Source of the DNA: Mycobacterium sp. URHD0025
Lineage (GTDB): Bacteria; Actinomycetota; Actinomycetes; Mycobacteriales; Mycobacteriaceae
Direction of reading: 5' to 3'
Length of the DNA: 64,000 nt
Assembly (NCBI RefSeq): GCF_000426065.1
Contig: NZ_AUEQ01000014.1
Span: 62,001-126,000 of the forward strand
Part shown: positions 27,038 through 36,066 of the stretch, one piece after another
How the letters are laid out: every line of letters starts with the position of its first letter
Position numbering within the stretch: position 1 is the first letter of the stretch
Made by a program: the position numbers and the translations under genes
Notes under the pieces: model-generated
Databases searched by the model: none
Told to the model about the DNA's origin: nothing
Seen by the model: only the letters and a program-made list of their open reading frames with translations

Positions 27038-27946
27038 ATGACAAGCACTGCCGCCGGGCCGGCATCCGATTCCGTTTCGGCCACCGAGCACGAGAGCGTG
27101 TGGGCTGACCTGCAGGGTGTCGCGTTCTCGCAGGGCTACATCGAGGTGGGCGGCGTACGCACCCGATACCTGCATGCCGGTGATCCGAATCGGCCCGTGC
27201 TGGTTCTGTTGCACGGGTCGGGCGGCCATGCCGAGGCCTATGTGCGCAATCTGGAATCTCATGCCGCGCACTTCTCGACGTGGTCGATCGACATGCTCGG
27301 GCACGGCTACACCGACAAGCCCGGCCACCCGCTGGAGGTCGCGCACTACGTCGATCACCTCATCGGTTTTCTCGACGCGATCGGCGCGCAGCGGGCCCAC
27401 ATCTCCGGCGAGTCGCTGGGTGGCTGGGTGGCTGCGCGGGCCGCCGCTGATCATCCGGACCGCGTCGACCGCCTGGTCCTCAACACCGCGGGTGGGTCAC
27501 AGGCTGACCCCGACGTGATGAAGCGGATCATCACGCTGTCGATGGCGGCTGCGGAGAACCCGACCTGGGAGACGGTGCAGGCTCGGATCAAATGGTTGAT
27601 GGCCGACAAGACCAAGGATTACGACGACATCGTGGCGAGTCGGCAGGCGGTGTACCGCCAGCCCGGTTTCGTCGCCGCGATGAGCGACATCATGGCCCTG
27701 CAGGATCCGGAGATCCGTGCGCGGAACTTGCTGGGGGAGAGGGAGTACGGGTCGATCACCGCGCCCACGCTGGTGTTGTGGACCAGTGACGACCCGACCG
27801 CCGATGTCAGCGAGGGTAGGCGTATCGCATCGATGATTCCCGGTGCGCGTTTCGAGGTGATGCCGGACTGTGGGCATTGGCCGCAGTACGAAGACCCTGA
27901 GACCTTCAACAAGCTGCATCTGGACTTCCTGTTGGACCGCGCGTGA
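27038..27946 (+). CDS. Alpha/beta hydrolase, MhpC-like meta-cleavage product hydrolase
   Basis: 302 residues. Catalytic triad elements: nucleophile Ser in SGESLGGWVAAR, acid in WTSDDPTADVSEG, His in PDCGHWPQYEDPETFN; oxyanion segment LLHGSGGHAEAY. Similar in pattern to MhpC and BphD, which cleave the C-C bond of 2-hydroxy-6-oxo-dienoates made by extradiol dioxygenases. Its place as the first gene before MhpA- and MhpB-like genes supports that role. ATG at 27038 with GGAGAGGGG; its TGA overlaps the next GTG (GTGA). A second hydrolase of this fold is at 36.1-36.9 kb. Confidence 0.88.
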   Translation: MTSTAAGPASDSVSATEHESVWADLQGVAFSQGYIEVGGVRTRYLHAGDPNRPVLVLLHGSGGHAEAYVRNLESHAAHFSTWSIDMLGHGYTDKPGHPLEVAHYVDHLIGFLDAIGAQRAHISGESLGGWVAARAAADHPDRVDRLVLNTAGGSQADPDVMKRIITLSMAAAENPTWETVQARIKWLMADKTKDYDDIVASRQAVYRQPGFVAAMSDIMALQDPEIRARNLLGEREYGSITAPTLVLWTSDDPTADVSEGRRIASMIPGARFEVMPDCGHWPQYEDPETFNKLHLDFLLDRA

Positions 27947-29625
27947 GCGACCAAGAGGCCGACGTCGTCATCGTCGGGGCCGGGCCGGTCGGCCTGACCC
28001 TGGCGAATATCCTTGGTATCTACGGTGTCCGCACCCTCGTGGTTGACGAACGCGACAGCCTCATCGACTACCCGCGGGGCGTCGGGCTCGACGACGAATC
28101 CCTGCGCACCTTCCAATCCATCGGGCTGGTCGAGGAGATCCTCCCGCACACCGTGCCCAACCAGATCCTCCGGTTCTACGACGGTCACCGCCGGCTGCTG
28201 GCCGAAATGGCCCCTCCTGACGCGCGATTCGGCTGGCCCAAGCGAAACGGGTTCGTGCAGCCACTGGTCGACGCGCAGCTACTGGCCGGGCTGGACCGGT
28301 TCGGGCACGTCCAGGTGGCCTGGGGTCGCCGGATGGAAACGGCGGTCGAAACCGCCGAGGGTGTGACGGTGGAGTTCGGTCCCGATCGGCCCACGGTGCA
28401 GGCCCGCTATGTGGTGGGGTGCGATGGCGGGCGCAGTGCGACCCGACGACTGATGGGTGTGCCGTTCGACGGCACCACCTCGTCGACCCGCTGGGTCGTG
28501 GTCGATCTGGCCAATGATCCGCTGGGACATCCGAACAGCGAGGTGGGCGCCGATCCGGATCGGCCGTACGCCTCGATCTCGATCGCCCACGGCATCCGCA
28601 GGTTCGAGTTCATGATCCACGCCGACGAAACCGACGAGCAGGCCGAGGATCCCGAGTTCGTGGCTCGGCTGCTCGCCCCGTTCGTGCCGTATCCGGACAA
28701 GGTCGATGTGATCCGTCGCCGGGTCTACACCCACCATTCACGTATCGCCGCGAACTTCCGCAAGGGCCGCTTCCTGCTGGCCGGTGACGCCGCGCATCTG
28801 ATGCCGGTGTGGCAGGGCCAGGGTTACAACAGCGGCATCAGGGATGCGGCCAACCTCGGCTGGAAGCTGGCCGCGGTGGTCAATGGCCAGGCCGGCGATG
28901 CACTGCTGGACAGCTACGACACCGAGCGCCGCAAGCACGCGCGGGCCATGATCGATCTCTCCACCTTGGTGGGGCGCGTCATCTCGCCGACCAACCGCAA
29001 GGTTGCGGCGGTGCGCGACAAGTTGATTCGCGGTGCCTCGGTGGTACCGGCACTCAAGCGCTATGTGCTGGAGATGCGGTTCAAGCCGATGCCCCGCTAC
29101 GACCAGGGTGCGGTCTACCACCCGAAGCCACCGACGCCGGACGCACCGGCAGGCACGTTGTTCATCCAGCCCCGGGTCGACACCCGTGAGCAGACCAACG
29201 TGCTGCTCGACGACGTGATCGGACTGAACTTCGCAGTGCTGTGTTGGAACAACAACCCGCGCGCGTTGCTCGGCGAGCAGACCTATCAGCGGTGGAAAGC
29301 CTTGGGCGCGAAGTTCATTGCGGCCCGACCACTTACCCAGTTGTTCTGGACCGGGCACGACGCCGACGGCGATGACGGCGCCGTGGTGATCGTCGGCGAC
29401 CGCACCGGTGCGCTCAAATCCTGGTTCGACGTGCACGCCGAATCGGTGCTGGTGCTGCGTCCGGACCGGTGCATCGCCGGTGCCGACATCGCCCAGCGTG
29501 CGCCCGAGCTGAGCAAGGCCGTGTTCGACGTACTGCATGTGCTGGAGGGAGGCGTGAACGGTGCCAGTAGCCCTGTGCTGTATGTCCCACAGCCCACTGC
29601 TGAATCTTCCGGGACCGTCGGCTGA
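27943..29625 (+). CDS. MhpA-like FAD aromatic hydroxylase
   Basis: 560-residue class A flavin monooxygenase. Rossmann motif VVIVGAGPVGLTLANILG at the N-terminus, the YVVGCDGGRSATRR block near residue 160 and the second FAD motif RFLLAGDAAHLMPVWQGQG near 280, then a thioredoxin-like C-terminal domain. Length and features match 3-(3-hydroxyphenyl)propionate hydroxylase (MhpA), which converts a phenol to a catechol with NADH and O2. Directly followed by the extradiol dioxygenase, as expected for MhpA-MhpB. The acceptor may be a larger alkylphenol than hydroxyphenylpropionate. Confidence 0.9.
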   Translation: MSDQEADVVIVGAGPVGLTLANILGIYGVRTLVVDERDSLIDYPRGVGLDDESLRTFQSIGLVEEILPHTVPNQILRFYDGHRRLLAEMAPPDARFGWPKRNGFVQPLVDAQLLAGLDRFGHVQVAWGRRMETAVETAEGVTVEFGPDRPTVQARYVVGCDGGRSATRRLMGVPFDGTTSSTRWVVVDLANDPLGHPNSEVGADPDRPYASISIAHGIRRFEFMIHADETDEQAEDPEFVARLLAPFVPYPDKVDVIRRRVYTHHSRIAANFRKGRFLLAGDAAHLMPVWQGQGYNSGIRDAANLGWKLAAVVNGQAGDALLDSYDTERRKHARAMIDLSTLVGRVISPTNRKVAAVRDKLIRGASVVPALKRYVLEMRFKPMPRYDQGAVYHPKPPTPDAPAGTLFIQPRVDTREQTNVLLDDVIGLNFAVLCWNNNPRALLGEQTYQRWKALGAKFIAARPLTQLFWTGHDADGDDGAVVIVGDRTGALKSWFDVHAESVLVLRPDRCIAGADIAQRAPELSKAVFDVLHVLEGGVNGASSPVLYVPQPTAESSGTVG

Positions 29626-30505
29626 GCTCCTCGACGAGATCAGGTCAGCGGTCGGCAGTGCCCGCGAGTTCGTTGCCGACTATGACCCTGAGTTGGTCGT
29701 GACCTTCTCACCCGATCACTACAACGGGTTCTTCTACCGGCTGATGCCCCCGTTCTGCATCGGCACTGCCGCCGCCGGAGTCGGCGATTACGGGACATAC
29801 GAGGGTGCGCTGAACGTTGCCGGTGACATCGCCCAGCAGTGCGCAGAAGCGCTGTGGGAGTCCGGCGTCGACATCGCGATCTCGACCAGCATGGACGTCG
29901 ACCACGGCACCGTGCAGCCGTTGCAGGAGTTGTTCGGCGAGGCGACCGCGTGTCCCATCGTGCCGATCTTCATCAACTCGGTCGCCACCCCGCTGGGTCC
30001 GCTGTCGCGGTCCCGTGCGCTGGGCGCGGCCGTGGGCGCCTACCTGTCGACCCTCGACAAGAGGGTGCTGGTGCTGGGTTCCGGTGGGCTGTCGCATGAT
30101 CCGCCGGTGCCGACGTTGGCCACAGCACCTCCGGCGGCGATGGACCGGATCGTGCACGGCGTCCCGATGACTGCCGAGCAGCGCATGGCCCGCCAGAGCG
30201 CGGTGAGTCAGGCCGCTCATGACTTCGCGCACGGTGACAGTGCACTGCGGCCGCTGAACCCCGAATGGGATCACGCCCTGCTGGACGTCTTCGACGAGGG
30301 CCGCCTGACGGATCTGGACAGCTGGTCCAACGCCTTCATCGCTACAGAAGGGGGCAATTCGGCACACGAGATCCGTACCTGGGTGGCCGCCTTCGCGGCG
30401 CTGAAAGCCAATGGGCCGTACCGGACGGGAAACCACTTTTACCGGGCGGCACCGGAATTGATCGCAGGATTCGCAATCAGGACGGCGGTAGGAATCGCAG
30501 CATGA
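29561..30505 (+). CDS. mhpB: Class III extradiol (catechol 2,3-type) dioxygenase, MhpB-like
   Basis: 314 residues, the same size as E. coli MhpB (2,3-dihydroxyphenylpropionate 1,2-dioxygenase). It keeps the MhpB catalytic histidines at the same numbers, His115 in MDVDHGTVQP and His179 in SGGLSHDPP, plus the N-terminal CMSHSPLL and PDHYNGFFYRLMPPFCIG blocks. It opens a catechol ring by meta cleavage with Fe(II). GTG start at 29561; this N-terminus aligns with MhpB, so the 65-bp overlap with the upstream hydroxylase gene is real and unusually long. Its TGA overlaps the next ATG. Confidence 0.93.
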   Translation: MPVALCCMSHSPLLNLPGPSAELLDEIRSAVGSAREFVADYDPELVVTFSPDHYNGFFYRLMPPFCIGTAAAGVGDYGTYEGALNVAGDIAQQCAEALWESGVDIAISTSMDVDHGTVQPLQELFGEATACPIVPIFINSVATPLGPLSRSRALGAAVGAYLSTLDKRVLVLGSGGLSHDPPVPTLATAPPAAMDRIVHGVPMTAEQRMARQSAVSQAAHDFAHGDSALRPLNPEWDHALLDVFDEGRLTDLDSWSNAFIATEGGNSAHEIRTWVAAFAALKANGPYRTGNHFYRAAPELIAGFAIRTAVGIAA

Positions 30506-32310
30506 CTTCAGACACCAGTGCACAGACTGCCGGGCAGGCGTTCGACAAAACGGTGGACGTGCTCATCGTCGGATCGGGGGGTGGCGGCATGACTGCGGCG
30601 CTGGCCGCCGACGCGTCCGGTCTCGATACGCTCATAGTCGAGAAGTCCTCCCATTTCGGCGGTTCCACCGCCCTGTCGGGCGGGGGGATCTGGGTTCCGG
30701 GAGCGCCGTCACAGCGCCGGGCCGGCTATGTCCCCTCGCCGGACGGGGTGTTCGACTATCTCAAGAAGATCACCGGCGGCACCGTCAGTGATGCCCGGTT
30801 GCGCAAGTACGTCGAGGCCGCACCGGAGATGATGGACTTCCTCGAGCACAACAGCGATTGGTTCGAGTTCGTCTGGAAGCCGGGCTACGCCGATTACTAT
30901 CCCGAATTGCCCGGTGGTTCCGCGCAGGGCAGCACGATCAATGTCCCGGCCATCGACCTCCGCAAGCTCGGTGAGCACGAGAAGGAACTGCTCGCTCCGC
31001 TCGCGCTGGCGCCCAAGGGAATCTGGTTCGCGCCCAAGGACCTTCGCCTCTTCTACCAGATTCGGCAGAACTGGCGCGGCAAAGCAGTGTTGCTCAAGCT
31101 GATCTGGCGGATGGTGCGGGCCCGGGTGTTCGGTGACCGGATGGCGGCCATCGGCCAGTCCCTGGCCGCCCGGATGCGGATGGCGCTCCAACAGCACGAT
31201 ATCCCGCTGTGGCTCGATGCGCCGATGACCTCGCTGATCTCCGGTCCGGACGGCACGGTGCTGGGCGCTGTCGTCGAACGCGACGGTAAACCGCTGCGGA
31301 TCCGGGCCACCGGCGGTGTGATCCTGGCCTCCGGCGGGTTCGACCACGACATCGCGTGGCGCAAGGAGCACCTCCCGGTACTGGAAAAGGACTGGAGCTT
31401 CGGCAATCCGGCGGCCACCGGCGACGGTATCCGGGCCGGCGAAAAGGTTGGCGGTGCCACCGAACTGCTCGACGAGGCGTGGTGGTTCCCGGCCATCTGC
31501 TGGCCCGACGGACGGCTGCAGTTCATGCTCAACGAGCGGATGATGCCGTCACAGTTCGTGGTCAACGGAGAGGGCAAGCGGTTCATCAACGAAGCCGCCC
31601 CCTATATGGACTTCGCCCACGCGATGATCGAGGGGCAGCAGTCGGGTATCGAGCACATCCCGTGCTGGCTGATCACCGACATCGACTCGTTCCACCGGTA
31701 CGTGGTGGCCGGGCACCTGCCCATCCCGAAGATTCCGTTCGCCCCGGTTCCCACCGGGCGCAAGGTTCCTCAGGCGTGGCTGGATTCCGGCGTCGTGGTC
31801 GAGGCACACAGCTGGGAGGAGCTGGCCGGCAAGATCGGGGTGCCCGCGCCCAATCTCCGGGCCACCGCCGAACGGTTCAACCAGTTGGCCCACGGTGGCC
31901 ACGACGACGACTTCAACCGTGGCGACAGCGCGTACGACAACTACTACGGAGATCCGACGCTGCCGAACCCGAATCTGCGCCCGCTCGGCAGGCCGCCGTA
32001 CTACGCGTTCCAGATCATCCTCGGGGATCTGGGCACCTCAGGCGGCCTGCGCACCGATGAGCACGCGCGGGTCCTGCGGGCCGACGAGACCTTCGTGACC
32101 GGCCTTTACGCGGTCGGCAACGTCTCGGCGGCGGTCATGGGCCGAAGTTACGCCGGTGCCGGAGCGACCATCGGGCCCGCGATGACATTCGGGTATGTGG
32201 CGGCCAGGCATATCGCACAGGCCCAACAGCCTGTCGCACAACCAGTTTCACCCGCTGCCAATCCGACGATCCAGGACACCGTCAGCAACCCATCAGGAGG
32301 AAACCGATGA
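30502..32310 (+). CDS. KstD-like FAD-dependent dehydrogenase, second copy
   Basis: 602-residue flavoprotein of the same family as the one at 24.5-26.2 kb but longer: LIVGSGGGGMTAALAADA, the GGSTALSGGGIWVP FAD loop, VILASGGFDHD near 280, and C-terminal GLYAVGNVSAAVMG...YAGAGATIGPAMTFGY. A 60-residue insert with basic and aromatic residues sits around 180-230, and the C-terminal 30 residues are an Ala/Pro/Gln-rich tail. It should dehydrogenate a ring ketone. Overlaps MhpB and the next LLM gene by 4 bp each, so it belongs to the meta-cleavage operon. Confidence 0.88.
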   Translation: MTSDTSAQTAGQAFDKTVDVLIVGSGGGGMTAALAADASGLDTLIVEKSSHFGGSTALSGGGIWVPGAPSQRRAGYVPSPDGVFDYLKKITGGTVSDARLRKYVEAAPEMMDFLEHNSDWFEFVWKPGYADYYPELPGGSAQGSTINVPAIDLRKLGEHEKELLAPLALAPKGIWFAPKDLRLFYQIRQNWRGKAVLLKLIWRMVRARVFGDRMAAIGQSLAARMRMALQQHDIPLWLDAPMTSLISGPDGTVLGAVVERDGKPLRIRATGGVILASGGFDHDIAWRKEHLPVLEKDWSFGNPAATGDGIRAGEKVGGATELLDEAWWFPAICWPDGRLQFMLNERMMPSQFVVNGEGKRFINEAAPYMDFAHAMIEGQQSGIEHIPCWLITDIDSFHRYVVAGHLPIPKIPFAPVPTGRKVPQAWLDSGVVVEAHSWEELAGKIGVPAPNLRATAERFNQLAHGGHDDDFNRGDSAYDNYYGDPTLPNPNLRPLGRPPYYAFQIILGDLGTSGGLRTDEHARVLRADETFVTGLYAVGNVSAAVMGRSYAGAGATIGPAMTFGYVAARHIAQAQQPVAQPVSPAANPTIQDTVSNPSGGNR

Positions 32311-33614
32311 AGATTTCGCTGTTCTACGAGTTCCCGCTGCCCCGGCCTTGGTCGGAGGATGACGAACATCAACTGTTCCAGCACGGCCTCACCGAAGTGG
32401 AGGCAGCCGACAAGGCCGGCTTCTCCACCGTCTGGCTGACCGAGCACCACTTCCTCGAGGAGTACTGCCACTCCACCGCCCCGGAGATGTTCCTGGCCGC
32501 GGCCAGCCAGCGCACCAAGGACATCCGGTTGGGCTTCGGTGTCATGCACCTGCCCCCGCCGATCAATCACCCGGCTCGTATCGCCGAGCGCGTCGCCACC
32601 CTGGACCACCTGTCCAACGGGCGGGTAGAGTTCGGCACCGGTGAGGGCTCCTCGGTCGCCGAGCTGGGCGGGTTCGACATCGACCCAGCCGACAAGCGAA
32701 CGATGTGGGAAGAGGCCCTTGAGGTTTCGATCCGCTGTATGACCGAGGCGCCGTTCACCGGGTTCAAGGGCGAGCACGTCGAGATGCCTGCCCGCAACGT
32801 CATCCCCAAACCACTGCAGAAGCCGCACCCGCCGGTCTGGGTGGCCTGCACCCGCCCGTCCTCGGTGCAGATGGCGGCGCAGAAGGCGATCGGTGCGCTG
32901 AGCTTCGCCTACACCGGCCCCGAGGCGCTCAAGGAGCGGGTTGACGGGTATTACAAGGAATTCGAAGAGCAGGGCGCCCCCATCACCCCGGCGATCAATC
33001 CCAACGTTCTCGCCATCGGTGGTGACCTGTCGATGATGGTGGCCAAATCCGACGATGAGGCACTCAAGCGTCTCGGTATCGGGGGTGGCTTCTTCTCGTT
33101 CGGGATCATGCACTACTACCTGACCGGGATGCACACGCCCGGCCGCACCAAGGTGTGGGAGCGGTACCAGGAGGCGGTCAAGGAGGATCCGACACTGGCC
33201 TACGGTCCCGGCCGTGGCGCCATCGGTTCGCCCGACACCGTGCGCGAATTTCTGCGCAGCTACGAGGCCAGTGGTGTCGACGAGATCATCCTGCTGCTCA
33301 ACCCGCGCAGTCACGAGGGCACCATGGAGTCCATCGAGATCATGGGCAAGGAGGTGCTGCCCGAGTTCATCGAGCGGGACGCAAAGGCGGTGGCGGACAA
33401 GGTCAAGCGCCTCGAGCCGGTGATCGAGAAGGTCGAGGCGCGTCGCCGACCGTCGGAGGCTCCTCTGTTCGACGAGACCTACGCCTTCGGCGGACTGCCC
33501 ACCGGGCGCGACAAGTTCACCGCCGGCGAGATCCCCGAGGCGATGGCCGAGATCAACGAAGGCCGGGTCAAGGCGGCCCAGGCCGAGAAGGAAGCCCGCG
33601 GGAAGTCGGATTGA
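32307..33614 (+). CDS. LLM-class flavin/F420-type monooxygenase or oxidoreductase
   Basis: 435-residue luciferase-like protein: KISLFYEFPLPRPWSEDDEH start, WLTEHHFLEEYCHSTAPEM, RLGFGVMHLPPPINHPARIAERVATLD, and GRVEFGTGEGSS around residues 107-118, all characteristic of the alkanal-monooxygenase-like LLM group. Longer than F420 reductases; could be an FMNH2-dependent Baeyer-Villiger-type or hydroxylating enzyme. An NAD(P)H:FMN reductase gene four genes downstream could supply reduced flavin. The ATG overlaps the preceding stop. Confidence 0.88.
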   Translation: MKISLFYEFPLPRPWSEDDEHQLFQHGLTEVEAADKAGFSTVWLTEHHFLEEYCHSTAPEMFLAAASQRTKDIRLGFGVMHLPPPINHPARIAERVATLDHLSNGRVEFGTGEGSSVAELGGFDIDPADKRTMWEEALEVSIRCMTEAPFTGFKGEHVEMPARNVIPKPLQKPHPPVWVACTRPSSVQMAAQKAIGALSFAYTGPEALKERVDGYYKEFEEQGAPITPAINPNVLAIGGDLSMMVAKSDDEALKRLGIGGGFFSFGIMHYYLTGMHTPGRTKVWERYQEAVKEDPTLAYGPGRGAIGSPDTVREFLRSYEASGVDEIILLLNPRSHEGTMESIEIMGKEVLPEFIERDAKAVADKVKRLEPVIEKVEARRRPSEAPLFDETYAFGGLPTGRDKFTAGEIPEAMAEINEGRVKAAQAEKEARGKSD

Positions 33615-33643
33615 GAAGTAGTCGGCCGAGAGGAACCGCACAC

Positions 33644-34477
33644 GTGACCCCGACCGGCGAGTTGGTGCGCTACGACGGCAAGCATGTCGTGGTCACCGGC
33701 TGTGGGTCGGGTATCGGCGCCGAGGTCACCCGCATGCTGGGGGAACTCGGGGCCCGGGTGACAGGCCTCGACGTCCGGCCACCCGATCACCTGCCCGAGC
33801 AGTTCATCGAACTTGACCTGGCGGACCCAGAGTCCGTCGACCGCGCTGCCGCAGCGGTCGACGGACCGGTGGACGCGCTGTTCAACGTGGCCGGAGTGTC
33901 TTCCGGAATCGGCGATCCGCTGTTGGTGGTGCGAATCAACTTCCTGGGTACGCGCCAGTTCACCGAGGCGGTTGAGGGTCGCATCGAACGGGGAGGGGCG
34001 ATCACGTCGGTGTCCTCGTTGGCGGCATCGGGATACCGCGAAAATGCATCTACGACAGCGGGTTTGCTCAAAACCCGATCCGTCGAGGAGGGCCTTCAGT
34101 GGTGCGCCGACCATCCCGTGGCGCTGTCCGACGGTGGCTACCGGCTGTCCAAGGAAGCGATGATCCTGTACGGGATGCGGCGGGTGGCCGAACTCGGCGC
34201 CCGCGGTGTCCGGATCAACTGCACGGGACCGGGCGTCACCGAAACACCCATTCTCGACCAATTGCGCTCGGCCTACGGACAGCAGTACCTGGATTCGTTC
34301 ACCACGCCGTTGGGCCGCAACTCCGAGGCCGCCGAGCAGGCCTCTCTCCTGGCGTTCCTGGGTAGTCCGGCCGCAAGTTATGTGACCGGGCAGGTGATCT
34401 GGGCCGACGGCGGCATTCTCGCCCAGCGGGAGGCGGCGCTGGGCGATGCTGTAGCCGACGCTGAGCAGAGGAGCTGA
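33644..34477 (+). CDS. SDR, 3-alpha-hydroxysteroid dehydrogenase/coniferyl-alcohol dehydrogenase-like
   Basis: 277 residues. The short SDR form with DVxP-type compact central part: VVTGCGSGIGAEVTRMLGEL, then DLADPESVDRAA, NVAGVSSGIGDPLLVVRINF and the split catalytic Ser (SVSSLAASGYREN) and Tyr-Lys (GGYRLSKEAMILYG) with an insert between them. This layout is that of Comamonas 3-alpha-HSD and coniferyl alcohol dehydrogenase. GTG at 33644 is used, with GAGAGGAA upstream; the longer open frame overlaps the LLM gene out of homology. Stop and next start are 2 bp apart. Confidence 0.85.
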   Translation: MTPTGELVRYDGKHVVVTGCGSGIGAEVTRMLGELGARVTGLDVRPPDHLPEQFIELDLADPESVDRAAAAVDGPVDALFNVAGVSSGIGDPLLVVRINFLGTRQFTEAVEGRIERGGAITSVSSLAASGYRENASTTAGLLKTRSVEEGLQWCADHPVALSDGGYRLSKEAMILYGMRRVAELGARGVRINCTGPGVTETPILDQLRSAYGQQYLDSFTTPLGRNSEAAEQASLLAFLGSPAASYVTGQVIWADGGILAQREAALGDAVADAEQRS

Positions 34478-34479
34478 GT

Positions 34480-35478
34480 TTGGCCGGGACGATGAGCGAC
34501 TTCCGCAAGGTCGCTGACGATGTGCGCAACTGGGGCCGTTGGGGCGATGCCGACGAGCTCGGGACGCTGAACCTGATCACCCCGGACAAGGTTGCCGAGG
34601 GTGCGTCATTGGTCACCCACGGTAAGGTTTTCGCGCTCGGCGGGGACTTCTCCTCGGCCGGACCGCAGGGAGCTTTCCAGTTTCGGCAGAACCCGACGCA
34701 CGTGATGACGGTCGACGGCGGGGACGCCAACACCCTGGTGCAGTACGGCCCGCAGTGGCTGCGCAACACGGTGGCCCATCAAGTCAGCGAGTTCTTCGTC
34801 GACAACCCGTTCCGCTTCAACGACGACATGATCATCATGCCGCTGCAGGCCGCCACTCAATGGGATGCACTGTCGCATGTCTACTACGACGACAAGCTCT
34901 ACAACGGCTTCCCGGCCGATTCGGTCACCAGCTTCGGCGCCTTCCACTGCGGCATCGACAAAGTGGACGGGAAGGGCATCACCTCGCGCGGCGTGCTGCT
35001 GGATGTGGTGCGCCACCGCGGTGCCGGGACGTTCCTCGAACCGGGCAATCCGATCACCCCGGCAGAACTCGATGAGGTGGCGAGGGCACAGGGGGCGGAG
35101 ATCACGCCAGGCGACATCGTCGTGGTGCACACCGGTTGGTGGACCAGGTTCTTGAGCACCGGCGACGGGGCAGAGCCCGGATCGGGCCTGGACTGGCACT
35201 GTGCCTCGTGGCTGCACGACCACCAGGTGGCTGCTGTGGCCGCTGACAATCTGATGGTCGAAGATCCCGATCCGGCCAACGGAGTCGAGGGCACGTTCCT
35301 GCCGATGCACATGCTCTGCCTGCGCGATATGGGCCTGATGCTGGGCGAGTACTGGGATCTGGGGGCGCTGGCGGATGACTGCTCGGCCGACGGGGTATAC
35401 GAATTCCAGCTCATCGCCCCGCCGCTGCGGGTGACCGGGGCTGTCGGTTCGCCGGTGAACCCCATTGCGATCAAGTGA
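34480..35478 (+). CDS. Cyclase-family (kynurenine-formamidase-like) hydrolase
   Basis: 332-residue member of the metal-dependent cyclase/isatin hydrolase/kynurenine formamidase family, longer subgroup. The metal-binding segment reads AATQWDALSHVYYDDK, the Q-W-D-x3-H form used instead of HxGTHxD. GDIVVVHTGWW and the final FLPMHMLCLRDMGLMLGEYWDL block are also typical. Members hydrolyse amides or open lactone-like rings. TTG start at 34480 is preferred because GAGGAG lies 6 bp upstream; ATG at 34492 is an alternative. Likely acts on a ring-fission intermediate of the operon. Confidence 0.85.
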   Translation: MAGTMSDFRKVADDVRNWGRWGDADELGTLNLITPDKVAEGASLVTHGKVFALGGDFSSAGPQGAFQFRQNPTHVMTVDGGDANTLVQYGPQWLRNTVAHQVSEFFVDNPFRFNDDMIIMPLQAATQWDALSHVYYDDKLYNGFPADSVTSFGAFHCGIDKVDGKGITSRGVLLDVVRHRGAGTFLEPGNPITPAELDEVARAQGAEITPGDIVVVHTGWWTRFLSTGDGAEPGSGLDWHCASWLHDHQVAAVAADNLMVEDPDPANGVEGTFLPMHMLCLRDMGLMLGEYWDLGALADDCSADGVYEFQLIAPPLRVTGAVGSPVNPIAIK

Positions 35479-35484
35479 GGAAGT

Positions 35485-36066
35485 ATGACGTCAACTGACA
35501 AGGTGCCGTTCGTCGTCGGGCTCGGTGGCACCCTGCGCGCCGATTCCTCTACCGAGCGCGCCGTGCGGTACTGCCTGGAATCGGTCGAGCGGCAAGGAGG
35601 CACGACCCGGATGTTCGCCGGGCCGGACCTGGAACTGCCGATGTACGCACCACATTCGTTGGAGCGCACACCCGCAGCCCTGGAATTCGTGTCCGCGTTG
35701 CGTGACGCCGACGCGGTGGTGGTGGGATCGCCGGGCTATCACGGTGCGATCTCCGGTCTGGTCAAGAACGCGTTGGACTACATCGAGGATCTGCGGGAGG
35801 ATCCGCGGGTCTACCTGGACAACACCCCGTGGGGCTGTATCAGCTGCGCCTACGGCTGGCAGGCTGCCGTGGGAACGCTGGGGCAGCTGCGCTCGATCGG
35901 TCACGCGTTGCGGGCGTGGCCGACCCCGCTCGGCGTGGCGATCAACTCTGCGGACAAGATCTGGTCCGAGACAGGCGAATTGGCTGACACTACGGTTCGC
36001 GGCCAGCTCGACATGCTCGCCACCCAACTGCTGACCTTCGGCAAGTCCGGTGGAGGGGCGCGGTGA
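35485..36066 (+). CDS. NAD(P)H-dependent FMN reductase
   Basis: 193-residue flavodoxin-fold reductase: GLGGTLRADSSTERAVRYCL binds FMN phosphate, and AVVVGSPGYHGAISGLVKNALDYI is the family signature near residues 75-95. It reduces FMN with NAD(P)H and would feed the luciferase-like enzyme of the same operon. Its stop overlaps the GTG of the hydrolase gene. No quinone-reductase features are seen. Confidence 0.85.
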   Translation: MTSTDKVPFVVGLGGTLRADSSTERAVRYCLESVERQGGTTRMFAGPDLELPMYAPHSLERTPAALEFVSALRDADAVVVGSPGYHGAISGLVKNALDYIEDLREDPRVYLDNTPWGCISCAYGWQAAVGTLGQLRSIGHALRAWPTPLGVAINSADKIWSETGELADTTVRGQLDMLATQLLTFGKSGGGAR

